Of a stretch of 64,000 nt of DNA, positions 1 to 12,452 are shown in pieces. Made by a program: the position numbers and the translations under genes. Location of the stretch: positions 86,616,885 through 86,680,884 of the forward strand of contig JAMXBB010000007.1 of NCBI GenBank assembly GCA_024138015.1, given 5' to 3'. The notes under the pieces were generated by a model, which saw only the letters and a program-made list of their open reading frames with translations, was not told where the DNA came from and did no database searches. Positions within the stretch are counted from its first letter, which is position 1. Every line of letters begins with the position of its first letter. The DNA comes from Lumnitzera littorea (lineage: Eukaryota > Streptophyta > Magnoliopsida > Myrtales > Combretaceae).

Positions 1-112
1 TTATATTTCCACTGTCCAAGTCGAAAATTGGCTATTCTCCAAATCCAGTATATACTCCTCTATGATTTAAGATACGGGAATTCTTCAATTATTTCCCCCC
101 TTGTATACGAGT

Positions 113-3100
113 CTAAATTAACCCTGTATAAGGATTATATGCTTGAACGGGCATGTTTGAACCATATGAGTGGACATTACCTCCATATGGATTACCGAAA
201 GGATTTCCAGGCTGCTGCATCTGAGGACCCATCATCATCTGCTGCTGCTGTTGTTGCTGTTGTTGATACATAAAAGCCTGCTGTTGATTAGCCATTGCTG
301 CCATTTGGACAGGGAGAGGTGCAGCGACTACACTGGAGGCATAGAATGGGTCGTGTACTGGTCGCTGCATCATGGTACCAGCCATAGGAGCTGGCTCCCA
401 TGGGTTGTAGCTAGAAGTCTGATTGCTTCTTCTGATTGCATCGTCATAGAGGCTATCAAGCGTAAGCTTGTCCAGCCCCCCAGCCTTCAATAATAGCGAA
501 CGTATAATCAGAATTAGTACTGAACTTCAATTTGATCAAAAGATCATAAGGCATAGGATGGCCTCAAATATTCTGATAACTAGAACAAACAGAGAACTCA
601 GCAAAATACCAATTTGCTAGATGCTGTGGCACTTCCATTTGAGCTTGGAGCAGTAACCAGAGCCAATTCCCAGCCAGTAGTGCCATTAGATAGATTAGGA
701 CCATTTGAACTAGGCTGCTCAGCTGCATCTTGATATTAAAGAAATTCTCAGGGTCACTCTCAAATACTGAAATGTAAATACATGATAGCTGAAAACCGTC
801 ACATCTCATATTAAGAAATGCTGCCACTCCTCACAGGAGAACTCACAAAATAGTAGTTTCCTTCTATCAGATTCTCAATGATAATTTCACCTCAAAAGGA
901 GCAAATTAGGCAGTTCTCCTGTTATAAAATTAGCTTACCAACTGGAACAATAGCCAAAGCCAGTGCATTCTTGTCGTCCAATTCTGAAGCAAGTGGATTA
1001 GGTTCATTCAAATCCTGGACAAAGAAATTTATCAAAGCAGAATAAATCCTTGTGAAATGCAGACAAGATCAAACCAAATAGATAGGTAGAGTTATTTGTA
1101 TGTGCAAGAGATAGACTTCAGAGCAATACCAACAAATCTGGTGGTTTTGTAACAGGAGGTTCAACTTTTACTGGTTCTGGCTCTGGCTCTGGTTCTGGTT
1201 CTGGAGCTGGTTCTGGCTCTGCTGGAGGTGGTCCTGCTTGGACCTCAGGAGCCTCAGGTTCCTTTTTGTATTCTATAGCCATGACTTGTTTAGGAGACTC
1301 CTGAAACTTATAATAGATAGTGTTAACACAGGATGTAAGAACATACAATTAATTAATAAAAAATATATATTAATAAAATAAAACCATGAATATCCAATTA
1401 CACAGTCAGAGGAATATTAAAATGCAAAAGTGCAATACAAACATCACCCTTGGAGTTGATTTTCATCAACATAAAGTCATTACAAAATTGAGCTATAAAA
1501 GCATTTATTTCCCATCTGACGAATCAATAGTTTCCTTCAATTACCCTTCAAATTAAATTTATTTCTCTTATCTCTCAAACAGTTATAGTAAATCAATCAT
1601 TTTTCTTCACTTTAGCAGTTTTTCACTTTCCTATATTTCACGTTCTCCATTTCAAGGGGAATAAATTAAATTACAACAAATCAAGGTGTGGAAATTGGAA
1701 AGGTTTCTGATCTTTATGGTAGTTTCACTTTTTAACATACATATGTTTGATCTCTTTTTATTTTAGGCACATGCATTATATGGGTGAATGTCTATTTAGT
1801 GGTGATAAACTTAAAAACCATACTATCCCATTAACGTACCAAATCTCTTGTTGCAAAAATTAAATTTCTCCGCTAGTAATGAAACTTGATCATGATAACA
1901 CGCTTCAATGAGTGTCTATTTATAGTGTACAAATTGGATGCCTTCACTTCTCAAGATTTTGCAATGTGAAACGATTAGGAAGCACATCATACCTTGCGAG
2001 CATTTGAGGATAATGGAGCTTCTCTCACATAGTCTTCCATGGTTTGCAAAAATGAGCCAGGAGGCTATACAATGAAAGAGCATATTTACTAGGTGATACA
2101 GAAAAGCATAAGAATAGTAAATACATGCTTTATCTGCATATAATCCAGTATACGTGTGTTTGTCCATATCATGCATGCCTGTAGCTACGTGTGCATGTGT
2201 GGCAAGGGAAGAAGAGAAACAGACCTGCTCAATCTTTATAAACTTTTCTCCGCGTCCAATATCCAAATTTTTACATATTTCATAGAACTCCGAAAGTCTC
2301 TCAGCCTGCAAAAGTAGCACATCCTCAAAGGATGAGTTCCACAAAGGTAAAGCAATCGAGATGACAATGTAAGCAATAGGAGCGGACATTATCTTGATTG
2401 ATATTACCTGTTGGCCAGCTCTCCTATATATGTCAAGAGCCCTCATTGCATCATGACGTTGCATGTCAAAAAACTGAGACAGTAGCAAAATCAAGATGGT
2501 CATATACATCAAGAAAGGAATTAGGGCACTCCCATTTGACAAAATTATAGTACCTTATCAACCAAGTTTGCTATACCATCACTGATTGCTTGGTAGATTT
2601 TAATACTTTCAGAAGCAACCTACATATAGTCAAGTCAATGAAAAATCAATCAGAGGGACCACATAATGTCACATTTACCCACTTCCATCTAAGATGAAGT
2701 TAAGAGCTCCACCAACCATGGAAAGGGCCAACTGAATCACAAAATTATGTACAGCTGCTCCTTGAGGCTGAAGAATGCAGATATTATGCATCAGTATGAA
2801 GAAAACACAGAATATTCATTTATAGCATTAGCATTGGAATAGAAGCTTTCGTATCAAGTAATATGAGCAATTTACCTGACAACCAAGGACACGGAAAAGA
2901 AGCTGTTGCAGAGCTGGTAAATGTTCAAGCAATTCAGCAGTGTCCAGTTCTCTAGTTCTCTACACAAAAAAGAGATATCAAAATATGGCCCGTGACCTTT
3001 TTTCCCTCAAGAATTTAGGTCGAGCACAATACAGAAACCAAGTCAAGAGTTTCACAGACAGGATAACAATTATTGCTTAATATGAGGAAATTAAAACAGT

Positions 3101-5091
3101 GAAGCGTCAAAAAATGGCCTAAAGTGAGAATATGGCAAACGAGCTATATGCTGAAAGGAAAAGGGGGCAACAAAATGAAAAGGTGAAGCTGCAGCAACCT
3201 CCAAAGTGCAGCTTACCAGAGAGCCTCCCCCAAGTTCTTTTTCATACCTATCCATCAACACTAACCCAAGTAATTTAACTGGACATACTTTGATTCAGTA
3301 TCTTGAACTAATAGAATATGTAAACATAGTGTATGCTTTACGTTTGCAACTAGAACATTTCTCAACTACTCATAAAATAACAAAATCCACTTTGTTCATG
3401 CCTTTTCTAGCAACATTACAACTGAAGACATTCTGATGCTCAAACTTAAAGAACCAAATGAATACAGACAAGGTTAATTTCTAGTACTAGGAAACCTAAG
3501 CAAGAAATAGGCAAGAATTTGCATAGTAATAAAAGAGAGAGTTATCTATTGAAAGGCAGGTTTCTTACAGGTCGCTCTGTTTCAACATCATACTTCAGAA
3601 CTCGGAAGCATTCCAACCTTTCCTCGAGAAATAAGGCATAAGTCCGTACCCATCCTGAATAATCCCATGCTGTGCAACATACCAAATTGTTCATGAAGAA
3701 TATCCTTCATCTTCCAAATAAACTCATTAGATGAAGAGAAGATGGCATACCATTGGGACTAGAATCATCTTTGAAGTGAGCCATATTGAGCATGTGGCTC
3801 CTACTCCTTCCATAGTTAATAAGTTCTTCATGAAAGGTGGGGTCCACTTCTCTTAAGGCACGATGTATGACAATTAATGTTTTAAGTGCAACCTAAGCAA
3901 TCATATTAAATGTCAGCTAGACACAGGGGCACACATAAATGGAGAACACTTGAGCATGTGACACTCCAGTTATAGAAATGCTAAAATATGATAGTAGAAG
4001 CAGAAAAGAACTGTAAAGTGAACTACTAAGAAAATCACATCAACTCCATTCTTCCTTAGCTAATCAGTCCTGGTGATAATCAGCATTTACACTCAAAATT
4101 CTTTTACAAGATTATGACATATTATAACACACAAAAGCTTTCAAATTAAACATGATGTACTCAGAATATTAGGAATAGCTTTCCACCCAAATGATATTAT
4201 CAAGAATAACTTCAATTCTGAAATTGACGGCTACTAGATTGCCCTCAATTTTTCTCTAATATAGTATGAAGGGATCTGGCCACAGCTAGACTGGCCAATT
4301 CCAAATACATGAACAGGTCAAGAAGACCAATGGACTAATTAGATCCGGCTTGTGTTGTAAATGCAGCCTCATCTTCCATAGGAGTAAAACCCAAGAATTC
4401 ATGCAAGTAGAAGTGGGATATTACTAGGGCAGATGTAGCTAAAAAGTATAGGTCAAATTGACACGTGCCAACAAGAGTGTTCAAAGACAGAAAGCAACTC
4501 GATATTTTCAATCACACCCAGTGACAATTCCTAGGGTACTCTATCAGCTTATTAGTGTATCCATCGTAGAGAGAAAATTCAGCGATATTTTCAACATCAA
4601 CATACCGCCCAATTATGCGTCTTTGATAGTCGCCGGGCAAGAGCATGGATGCAATATGCAACATCAGCACGAGGTCTTGTAGCTGAAATAGCAGCAAATA
4701 TTGCTGCAAGTAATAACAGAACCGCATTAAATCTGTGACCAACTGTATCATCAACAGGTATACATGGTATGGCAGGACAATCCAAGATAGATCCATTTGT
4801 TTCCTAATTAAACTTCCAATAATGGAAAACAGAGATCCACCTCTAATATGTTTCTCTTTTGCTGGACGTTCTACATGATTTGTTGAATTAACTATTGCAA
4901 TATCCAATTCCTGAAAAGGGAGAAAACCCAATGATTAATGATCAATACCAAAAGATTTCACTCATATAAAAACCTGACTTTCGTATTCGTACCTTATAAT
5001 CACTGTTGACTTTGGCTAATGAAACAGTAGTAGTATCCTTAATAGCTCCGAGTGCTTTTCTCAAGCTCTTTTGTGTTCCCCCTCCTGACAT
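113..5091 (-). CDS. ANTH-domain clathrin assembly protein (AP180/CALM type), 15 coding exons, 555 aa
   Basis: Predicted endocytic adaptor: an N-terminal ANTH domain binds membrane phosphoinositides and a flexible C-terminal tail recruits clathrin and AP-2. Coding exons, in transcript order: 5091-4993, 4910-4841, 4703-4606, 3892-3751, 3669-3569, 2959-2876, 2767-2717, 2619-2554, 2473-2408, 2305-2225, 2064-1993, 1300-1130, 1014-939, 728-610, 484-113 (TAG stop at 115-113). All introns are GT-AG, phases agree, and the exons sum to 1668 nt. The start is the ATG at 5091-5089, giving MSGGGTQKSLRKALG as in Arabidopsis At5g35200 (from memory). Visible motifs are RPRADVAYCIHALARRLS and WVRTYALFLEERLECF in the ANTH region, then a Pro/Glu repeat (about residues 325-345), PDLLDLNEPNP, NALALAIV, WELALVTAPSS, NPW, DPF, a Gln run and NPF. 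Oddity: residue 41 is Asn where the family has Lys in the lipid-binding motif. Product family is secure; the specific paralogue is inferred. Confidence 0.95.
239..265 (-). repeat. Coding CAG/CAA run: nine glutamines near the protein C terminus
   Basis: Nine Gln codons, a mix of CAG and CAA, are followed by three Met codons (238-230). They lie in the last exon of the clathrin assembly gene, in the low-complexity tail between the DPF and NPF motifs. Related plant proteins have Gln-rich tails of variable length here, so this is probably a neutral linker. Confidence 0.9.
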
Positions 5092-5728
5092 TCTCTGTCA
5101 CTTACAAACTTCTGATCTAAAAACATACAAAAAGTATTCAAACAAGTCATTATCAGATCAAACTACACTACAACACATTTCATCAAAGCAACCAAATCTT
5201 CACTCACACAATTGAAGCTACAATCATCCTACTTTTAGAAAACCTAAAAAAAAATAAAAAATTCTCGATCCTGATATTAGATGATTCCAACATTAAAACA
5301 ATCAAACACTTCCAAATGATCTGAAGCTCCAATCTTTCCATATTTTACAAAACAAGAAGCTAAACCCAGATCAAAAACATACTAGAGCTAAAGTAAACCA
5401 GCCAAATTTTATAACTAAACGATCTAAAGTTCCAATCTTTTTTACAAGTTTTCACAGACCCAAGAAGCTAAATCCAACTAAAAACACTATACATAATAAG
5501 AGTATTCACTTTGATCAAAATCCAACCCATCAAATGAACTGGACACGGAATACACAGGATGAATTAAAAGATCTAAGAATGCAATCCCAACAAACAATTA
5601 AAACCCCGAGATAATGAAATGAAATCCAAGAACAACACAAGTAGAGCTAAATTAAATCAATGGAACTGAAATCACAACTGGGTCCGTACCTAAAACCCAA
5701 ACTTTGATACCAGAAAAAAGGGGGAGAA

Positions 5729-5765
<37 letters not shown>

Positions 5766-5800
5766 AGGGAGAGAGAAGGGGATGTGAGACCAGGAAAAGT
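5092..5800 (-). other. 5' leader with an intron, upstream of the clathrin assembly gene
   Basis: The coding start is preceded by a short leader exon (5116-5092). A good acceptor (TTTTTAG) ends just above it at 5117, and a good donor (TTTTAG/GTACGG) lies at 5690/5689. This suggests a leader intron of about 570 bp (5689-5117) and a first non-coding exon beginning above 5690. The transcription start is not determined; the CT-rich tract at 5730-5780 probably lies in or next to the first exon. Leader introns are common in plant housekeeping genes and often raise expression. This structure is inferred from splice signals only; cDNA would settle it. Confidence 0.6.
5730..5780. repeat. GA/CT microsatellite in the leader or promoter
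   Basis: A run of about 15 GA dinucleotides on the plus strand is followed by GGGA-type units. Read along the gene (minus strand) it is a pyrimidine CT tract directly upstream of the inferred leader intron donor. Pyrimidine patches near plant transcription starts are common. Tract length is likely to vary between individuals. Confidence 0.9.
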
Positions 5801-6600
5801 CCACCTAGAAATGAGTTTCAAAACTGTTGAATCGTCGGCGTCTTAAGGCACATGTTTTTTTTTTTTTTAAAACTTTTTTCTTTTGAAAATATTTTGAATT
5901 TTATTTATGATATCATATAAAATAGTAATTTTTCAAATTTTTCGTTATTTATTAATTGATTTTTGGTTTATTTATTTGCTATGGTTCATTTCTTGTCAGA
6001 ATACGGCATTGTAAGAACCTGTACCGCCTCCTTTCTAGTAAAGCGGGGAAGGGATCAGCTGCGGTCGGGTTTAAGGTAATGGTAAAATTTTGATATTATT
6101 ATATTGTCACATCATTGTTGGTAAGTGGAAGCCTTATAGCTTAGAAAGTTGTCTCAGCCGCATAGATGGTATATAAATAATTAAATATCATTATAAAAAA
6201 ATAAGCTATTTATCTATTTTATTATCATATATATATTTTATTTTTATTTATCCATTTTATATATATACATAATATGTAATATTCAATTAATTATTTTTCT
6301 CATATGATAAGCTATTTAATTTATTTTAGACAATATTATTTGCTATTTGGATATGATAGGTTAAAATAACACTGTTTTAATTTTAAATTGTGATTTTAAG
6401 AGATTTATAAATAGTTTTATCTATTTCGTACCACAAACCATAATTATTTCAATGCCAAAATATTGTGTAGACCATACTCTAAAACAATAAATAAAGCATA
6501 GAGGGTATGAAAGTAATCAATGATAAACACATGAATATCTAGTATTATTTATTAGCTATTCATTTATTTGAAAAGACATAATTGCAAAGGTAGATTTGAA
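5801..6600. other. AT-rich upstream flank of the clathrin assembly gene; nothing recognised
   Basis: This stretch lies upstream of the minus-strand gene and should include its promoter. I see T-runs near 5850-5880, (TA)n-like stretches near 6225-6270, and a short GC-richer patch at about 6008-6075. No confident TATA position, ORF or repeat boundary can be assigned. Confidence 0.5.
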
Positions 6601-6619
6601 ATTATTTGTTTGAAATTAT

Positions 6620-7500
6620 CGTCATTTAGATGGTGAATTAGGAACTGGATGTTGGATGTGTCAAAATGATATAGATTCCATTAGACATTATTGTTACAGT
6701 TGCAAGGCTTTTCAAATTCTTTGATTTACAACTATCAAGGTGCCTTAATTTGATTGTTCTTCCTAGGCATTAACCAGCTCCTTTGATTATTATTATTATT
6801 TTTTTTTTTGTCCTCTAAGTTAAAGAGAAAAGATCTTATTCCCTCATCTTTGCTTTCTATGATTTCTAATGTTTGGATAGTGAAACCATTAGCTAAACAT
6901 GATAAAAGCAAAGTATTGCAATGAGTTTTCAACGAAATTCATTTTGATATTCTTTCTTCATTGCAACTTTTTCCTTTGTGTTCTATTCATTCTATATACA
7001 TATCGAAATAGATCCATAATTTGCTAAAATTTAAGGATTGACTACTTCGATTCAGATTGGTTGTTTGGTCCGGTCCTAAAGTTTCTAAACTGAATACAAA
7101 TGAATCTTTGTCCCATAACTCCATTAAAGGTAGAGGTTTTGTAAGAAATTCTAATGGAAACCTGGTTTTTACTTTTATAGAATTACTTTTATTCAACGCA
7201 TTAAAGTAATCAAATTATTGAAAATTGAAGTCGATTTGACATTTTATTTTTCAACACGACTTGCAAAGTATAAATACTAAAGTAGATTTTTTGACAACAA
7301 ACCATTGGATCTATCGAATTGCTAAACCAAGATAGCATGCATTTTATGCTAATGCAATAAGTTAATGCTTCCATATCTCATTCTTTGAGAAAAGCAAATC
7401 AACTTATAGATCATTTGTCTCGATAAATCATAGACCTTCAGCAAGATTCTTTTAATGAAAAATTTCTCGATTAGACATGCTTTGTAGAGGTCTTATCTTA
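6620..7500 (+). pseudogene. Decayed 3' end of a LINE retrotransposon (zinc-binding region plus RNase H)
   Basis: The region can be read only in fragments. At 6650-6706 the plus strand encodes CWMCQNDIDSIRHYCYSCK, which fits the reverse-transcriptase zinc-binding region (zf-RVT; C-x2-C ... H-x5-C) of plant LINE ORF2. At about 7085-7170 pieces such as LNTNES and GRGFVRNSNGN resemble the start of the LINE-type RNase H domain. At about 7375-7422 SHSLRKANQLIDHLSR matches the C-terminal 'ANQ-AD-L' end of the same domain. The order zinc-binding, RNase H start, RNase H end is the expected one. Several frameshifts and stops exclude function. Reverse transcriptase and endonuclease are absent upstream, so the copy is 5' truncated. 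Confidence 0.7.
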
Positions 7501-8190
7501 TTAGGCTATAAATGATTATCCAGTACCAAATATTGATGTTAATTTTCTTTTATTAAGTAATAAGTTAAATATCATAAATGTTATCTCGTATATAATTTAT
7601 CGGTTGAGTTTTCAAATGGCAAATTAGTTTGAAGAGGATAATCATGTCCAACAAGTACTAACACTATTGTTGAAATAAAGGAAAGAAATTGGAAAAAAAA
7701 AAGAAAATGAAAAAAAATATATGAAGAAAAGAAAATAGAGAAAAAATTCTTACTTAGATAAGAAAAAAATAGAAGGAACAATTATGGATGAAATTAATTG
7801 GATTTTCTTCAAACTGATTAAACCACCAAAATGTTCTTAAAATTTCAAAAAAAAAAATTTAGTAAAAGGACAATTAAATAAATTTATAAACTTTCCTTCC
7901 AAATTGGAAAGAATAATTTTTGTTTTGGGAATTGAAAAATCTTTGTAAAATATTATTTTTTCCTTTCATTTTACTTTGTTTTTCCAAAAAGGGGAAGGAA
8001 ATGGAGAAGAATTGTTTTCTCAGCAATTCCTTCCCTCCCTTTTCTACCCTCAATCATGTAAGTGTTGCTATTATTATAACTTTCTTGTTTTTGTCATTAT
8101 GCAAATCATGAAGTAAAAAAATATCTCAAGTTATACATCGATATTGTTGGAGGGATTATCATAATGGAATATTACTTCTTTTATAATAAT
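7501..8190. other. AT-rich, purine/pyrimidine-skewed spacer; nothing recognised
   Basis: The sequence has A/G-rich runs at about 7675-7770 and T-rich runs nearby, which give spurious lysine- or phenylalanine-rich reading frames. I see no gene, terminal repeat or RNA gene. Confidence 0.5.
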
Positions 8191-11050
8191 TTCCTTTTTT
8201 TTTTGTAATGAAAATATATAATACTAATGTGAACAATAGTATCAAGCATACAAAGAAAATATCAAGTCAAGCTAAACATACTATCCTGCCTTAACATAAA
8301 AACAATATTCTAGCCCATGCCAAAATCTAATACTACAAAATCAAAGATAATCATAAGGAAAAAGGATGAAAAGCCATAGTTTGTACCTAGCTTCAATCCT
8401 TCCTTTACCAACAAGTTTACTACCTGGTTAGCCTCATGGACGATCTTGCAAAATTGAATGTTTTGTGAATTTGTGCAATAAAGAAATACATTGCCTAAAT
8501 AAAACTAAATTTGACCTAATCTAATTTCGCCCTTATTCAACAAGATTTATGGTAAGAGAGCTATCTTACTCAATGATAAGATTTTCACGTCCTTTGTCTT
8601 CTACTCAATGAAGGGCATGGACAATTGCTCCAAGTTCTACCTCTAATGGAGTTACTCCAATAAGTTTCTTCTAAAAGCTATACTACTTTACCCTCATGAC
8701 AGCATACTATCGCTATAGTAGCTTTATGTCCCCTCCAATCTACTACAGCGTCTATGTTAATTTTCATCCATCATGCATGTGGCTTGGACCAAGAGTAGCA
8801 AGATAATGCCGTCTTCTCCTCATTTTTCTTCCTTTTGTTTATTGCTTACCATTTGCAAGCTTCTTTATGAACTAATCCCAGCTAGTTATGATCACCTCTT
8901 ATCAACTTGAAAATACAGTCATTTCTTTCACGCCAAATTCCTCTCAGAATAAAAAGGAATAAAGTTGTCATTGAGTAAGCTCTATTCCTCTATGGGATTT
9001 TTCAAATATAAGCTATCCACCAAATCCAATCAATGAAGCATTCTTGTTGAGTACTAGAAGGTAAGTCATGCCATCTAAATTGATTCCAGATTTTTCTGAT
9101 CATAGGACATCCTAAAAATAAGTGTTGTATGGTCTTATCTTCACCTCTGTAGAAAATACAAGATTGATCCACTATAATCCCTTTTTTCTCTAAATTATCT
9201 TTTGTTAGCAAGCCATTATAAATGATGCACCAAAGGAGGTGGTGAATATGAGGGATTGTTAGTGTATGCCAGATCTAGTTGCATTTGTCATCTCGCATAT
9301 GATCAATCACATCTTGATAGGAATCAACTCTTTGAACTAGTTACATGTAGTCGAGCTAAAGGACTACAAGGACTCGCACAAAGAATACTAACTCAAAACT
9401 CTATTTAAGAGGAAGATTCCTATTCTAACCTCAATCTTTAACACTTCTACCAACTTAAGTATTGAGCTTTCGTAAAGACCATTATAGTTTCTGACCTACT
9501 AAGCATTGAACCAGCCGAGCTACCGAGCAGACCCGCCAACCTGCTAACCAACCATACCCATTATTGAACTCTTATTATGATCCAAGTAGTTCCCGAGCAA
9601 ACCAACGTCAGACCTCTATTCGAGCCAACATACCCAACCTGGAGAGGATCTGAATATCTTTCAATGTCCAAGCTTAAACTAAACCAGATCTACTCAATTA
9701 TCAAGTCTTCTCCTGATGTCCCTCAAGTTTATTTTGACAACTGCAAAACTACTCCAGACTTCGTGCCATCAAGACCTACCTCCGTACATTATTGTAATTT
9801 ACCTTTTAGCCCAACATTATCTTAAACACATTTATGACTTGGTTTATGATTATTGCATTATCTATCATAGCCTCCCTAATAAGGACCAGATCGTCCATAA
9901 AGAACATATGTGAAATCATATTATTAGTGCCTCTACTCTTGATTGCATCGGCTTAGTACTTCCATTGCAATTATGAAAAGATAAGGGGACATTGGATCTC
10001 CTTGTCACACCCTCCTACTCAGCTGAAATTCATTCAACATTAAGCCGTTTAAAAGAACTCAAAGGGAGCTTGTTGCCAAGTATGACCCTATTAGTTTTAT
10101 CCATTTCTCTAGGAAATTAAAACATTTCACTGCATGCTGAATATGGGCCCAATCGACAAGTGATCGTAAGCTTTTTCCAATTCCAACTTAACCATCATCT
10201 ACACCTTTTCTCCTTTCTTATGTTTAAGGGAGTGCAAGAGCTCTTGAAAAACTAGAACATTGTCTTTTATTAACCTCCCTAGCACAAAACTCGCTTGCTC
10301 TTAGCTAATAAGATTTAGATGGGTTTGAGATGATTAACTAAGACCTTTCCCAAAATCTTACATAAAGTTGTACATAAGTTAATAAGGTGAAATTCACTTA
10401 GACGATTTGCTCATTCCTTCTTTAGGATTAGAACAATTAGAGTTTGGTTTACTTCCTTTAGCACATGTTCTTTAGCCTAAATGTCAGCAATAATTTGAAA
10501 CACCGAATCTCCAACTATTGACCAACACACTTTGTAAAAGAGGGAGTGTAATGCGATTTCATATTAGCTATGCTCCACATCGCTTTTTTTACCTCTTCCC
10601 TAGTCGCTTCCTTGGAGAGATTTAAAATGCCATTTTAGTAAAAAAAAAAAACCTAATTTAGTAACTAGATTAAGGGGTTTGATCTTACAAAGATCCTTTT
10701 AATACAAAGCAAATTCAAGAAGAATTTCATGGTCATAGTCTCCAAGTCTGAGTGGTTTGTAATCTAACTATTGGTATCATCATAAAGGCCCACAATTCTA
10801 CTTTTCACTCTTCTTGCAAGGGTGGAGATGTGAAAAAATTTAGTATTATGTTCACCTTCTATAATCCTTTTAGCTTATGCTTTGGTCGTCCACAACTTTT
10901 CTTCCTGATTAAGCACTATTTATAAGGCATCTTGGAGAAATCTTTCTCTATCTAATTGTTAGGTTTTAAGGTTGTAAATCACACATTTCAACAACATTTT
11001 TTTTATTAACCCTAAACGCCCTAGGATCCATGTGCATCAATTAAATCGAG
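8190..11050 (-). pseudogene. Decayed LINE retrotransposon ORF2 (RT, zinc-binding region, RNase H)
   Basis: Read on the minus strand from high to low coordinates, the expected LINE ORF2 order is visible. It runs: HNTKFFHISTLARRVKSRIVG (about 10850-10790); a VCWSIVGDSVFQIIADI segment before the RT core (about 10535-10475); TLIVLI-KKE and ANRLSEFHLINLCTTLCKIL (about 10445-10350); GDPMSPYLFIIAMEVLS (about 10002-9953); FMDD (the F-A-D-D catalytic box, about 9904-9893); the zinc-binding region SCIFYRGEDKTIQHLFLGCP (about 9160-9105); then RNase H pieces MKINIDAVVDWRGHKATIA (about 8770-8715) and VHEANQVVNLLVKEGLKLGT (near 8435-8380). Frames shift and stops occur, so it is dead. No endonuclease domain is seen above 11050. 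An LTR fragment at 9315-9827 splits it between RT and the zinc-binding region. Confidence 0.85.
9315..9827 (+). mobile_element. Gypsy-family LTR fragment inserted in the LINE
   Basis: Beginning at TGATAGGAATCAAC the sequence follows the start of the LTRs at 16764 and 22539. It shares the AAAGGACT, ATTCCTATTC-AACCTC and 'CCAACTTAAGTATTGAGCTTTC' stretches with drift. LINE sequence stops at about 9314 and resumes at about 9828. It is shorter than the 828-bp full LTR and lacks its 3' third, so it is a partial or divergent solo LTR. No clean target duplication was found (left flank CATCT, right flank TTATC). Confidence 0.6.
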
Positions 11051-11590
11051 AGGGACAATGAAATTTACCTTCTTTGATGCCTTACAAAATTCACAAGTTA
11101 GAGGATTTTTAGGTGCTACAAGATGCAAACACCATTTATCGATATCCACACATGAACGAACTTGCTCAAACAAGCTACAGTGTGCTAGCACTATGCAACA
11201 AATCTATATTCATTGAGGAAATCACTCACAATTTCTTGTGTTTTTCTCTTTATTTGGGTTTGCAAACTTTCTCTATGGGTTTAATATCAACAACAATCAT
11301 CAGTGTAACCTTAATAAAGAGTTGTCTCTATCTATATATAGATAAGCGATAATATCTCATTAAAGACATTAAGAGATATATTGTGAGTTATTAAAAATAC
11401 TAATAATATCTAATGTGTAATCTTATTAATTATTTTTCTCCAAGTAATAATGTCATTATTTATCACTCTTAAACTATTTAAGAATAGTAAATATTTCAAT
11501 AATTCCTCTAGTCCATTTGGTCTGTTCATTGTATGTGACTCTATAGGTTCACCTTATATTGGCAATAGGCCTAAAACTTCTTTTTGGTTT
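11051..11590. other. Old repeat-like flank left of the Tat/Ogre-like element
   Basis: No gene is seen. From about 11500 the text 'GTATGTGACTCTATAGGTTCACC-TATATTGGCAATAGGCCTAAAAC' resembles the internal edge of an old plant retroelement. The sequence just right of the outer element (35306 onward, 'AAGACATAAATGGCATGTAGCAGACATTATGCC') looks like its continuation. The two flanks may be one older element split by the 11591-35305 insertion. This rests on recall of similar repeats and is uncertain. Confidence 0.35.
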
Positions 11591-11943
11591 TGAAGACACT
11601 CTATTTTTTCCCTCTATAATTTTAGAACTTATTTTAGAATAAAACTAAATGGTCCTAATTCAAAAATATTTAAACAAATAGGAAATTGAAAAATATAAAA
11701 ATTTATAAAATTTTAAAATAATACAAAATTGGAAAATTGGAAAAATACAAAAAAAATGGAAATAAGAAAAGAATAAAAATCCATTTTTCTAGTATTAACG
11801 ATATTTTAGTAATTTTTATTTATTAATTTATTTGTTCATTTTTATTTTTATTTTAGGAGTTAAGTTATTTTCTTTTAGTTAGGCTTAGGTAAATTAGTTT
11901 AAGCACATTTTATTTACATATAATAACAGGGCACATGCCAACA

Positions 11944-12011
11944 ACCCAACTAATTAAGCACTTGCTCTTATGCAATTAGAGAAGAGGAAGGTCTTGAGTT
12001 TGACTCATACT
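11944..12011 (+). repeat. tRNA-like (SINE-like) module inside the 5' LTR
   Basis: The stretch from CCCAACTAATTAAGCAC to TTGAGTTTGACTCAT has the spacing of tRNA A and B boxes. In this copy the B box is degraded (GAGTTTGACTC). The matching segment of the other LTR (33336-33402) keeps GAGTTCGACTCC. Being in both LTRs, it predates this insertion or is part of the family's LTR. Confidence 0.4.
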
Positions 12012-12443
12012 ACACACTTATGTGCCCTTTTCTTTTCCCCTCAAAACCCACCAGAACACATATCACATATCGATTGGGCCACATGTCAAGATTTGACGTG
12101 TGGCAATTGATCATTGAACATGTAGCACTACGTCAACATCTATTTCTTTCCCTTTCTTTCTTTTTCCTTTCTTTTCCTCAACTTTCTTGCACATATTTGG
12201 TCCCTACTCCTACACTTCGCCTTGATTTTCCACTAAATCTACATACACCAAAACATGTTTCTTGGTCAAATCTTGCTACTTACATAGCGCTCTTCGCATT
12301 TAACCTAAGAACTAGGCTAAATTCATCCATTTTGGTGATTAAATCGACCGAGAAAATAAGGAAAAGCTTAAAATGTGGGTTTCACATTCATGGTCGATTT
12401 AGCCATTAATAACGCTAACCAAGTTAACCCGAGCTTGTTTTAT

Positions 12444-12452
12444 TATAAATAG
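12444..12452 (+). promoter_or_regulatory. TATA box of the 5' LTR
   Basis: TATAAATAG followed by GATCCCTAAA lies after a CCCGAGCTT-TTTTAT stretch, with a C/T-rich 'ACTCACTCGATCTTTCTCTCTC' region downstream, as at a plant Pol II start. The same arrangement is at 33837 in the other LTR. Probable start of retroelement RNA. Confidence 0.65.

Noticed and set aside
170..493. Plus-strand open frame overlapping the last exon, leucine-rich
   Set aside because: It is the antisense of the Gln-rich coding exon; the leucine run mirrors the CAG/CAA repeat.
1916..2542. Long minus-strand frame of 208 codons as a separate protein
   Set aside because: It reads through three real exons and their introns; only parts of the frame are coding.
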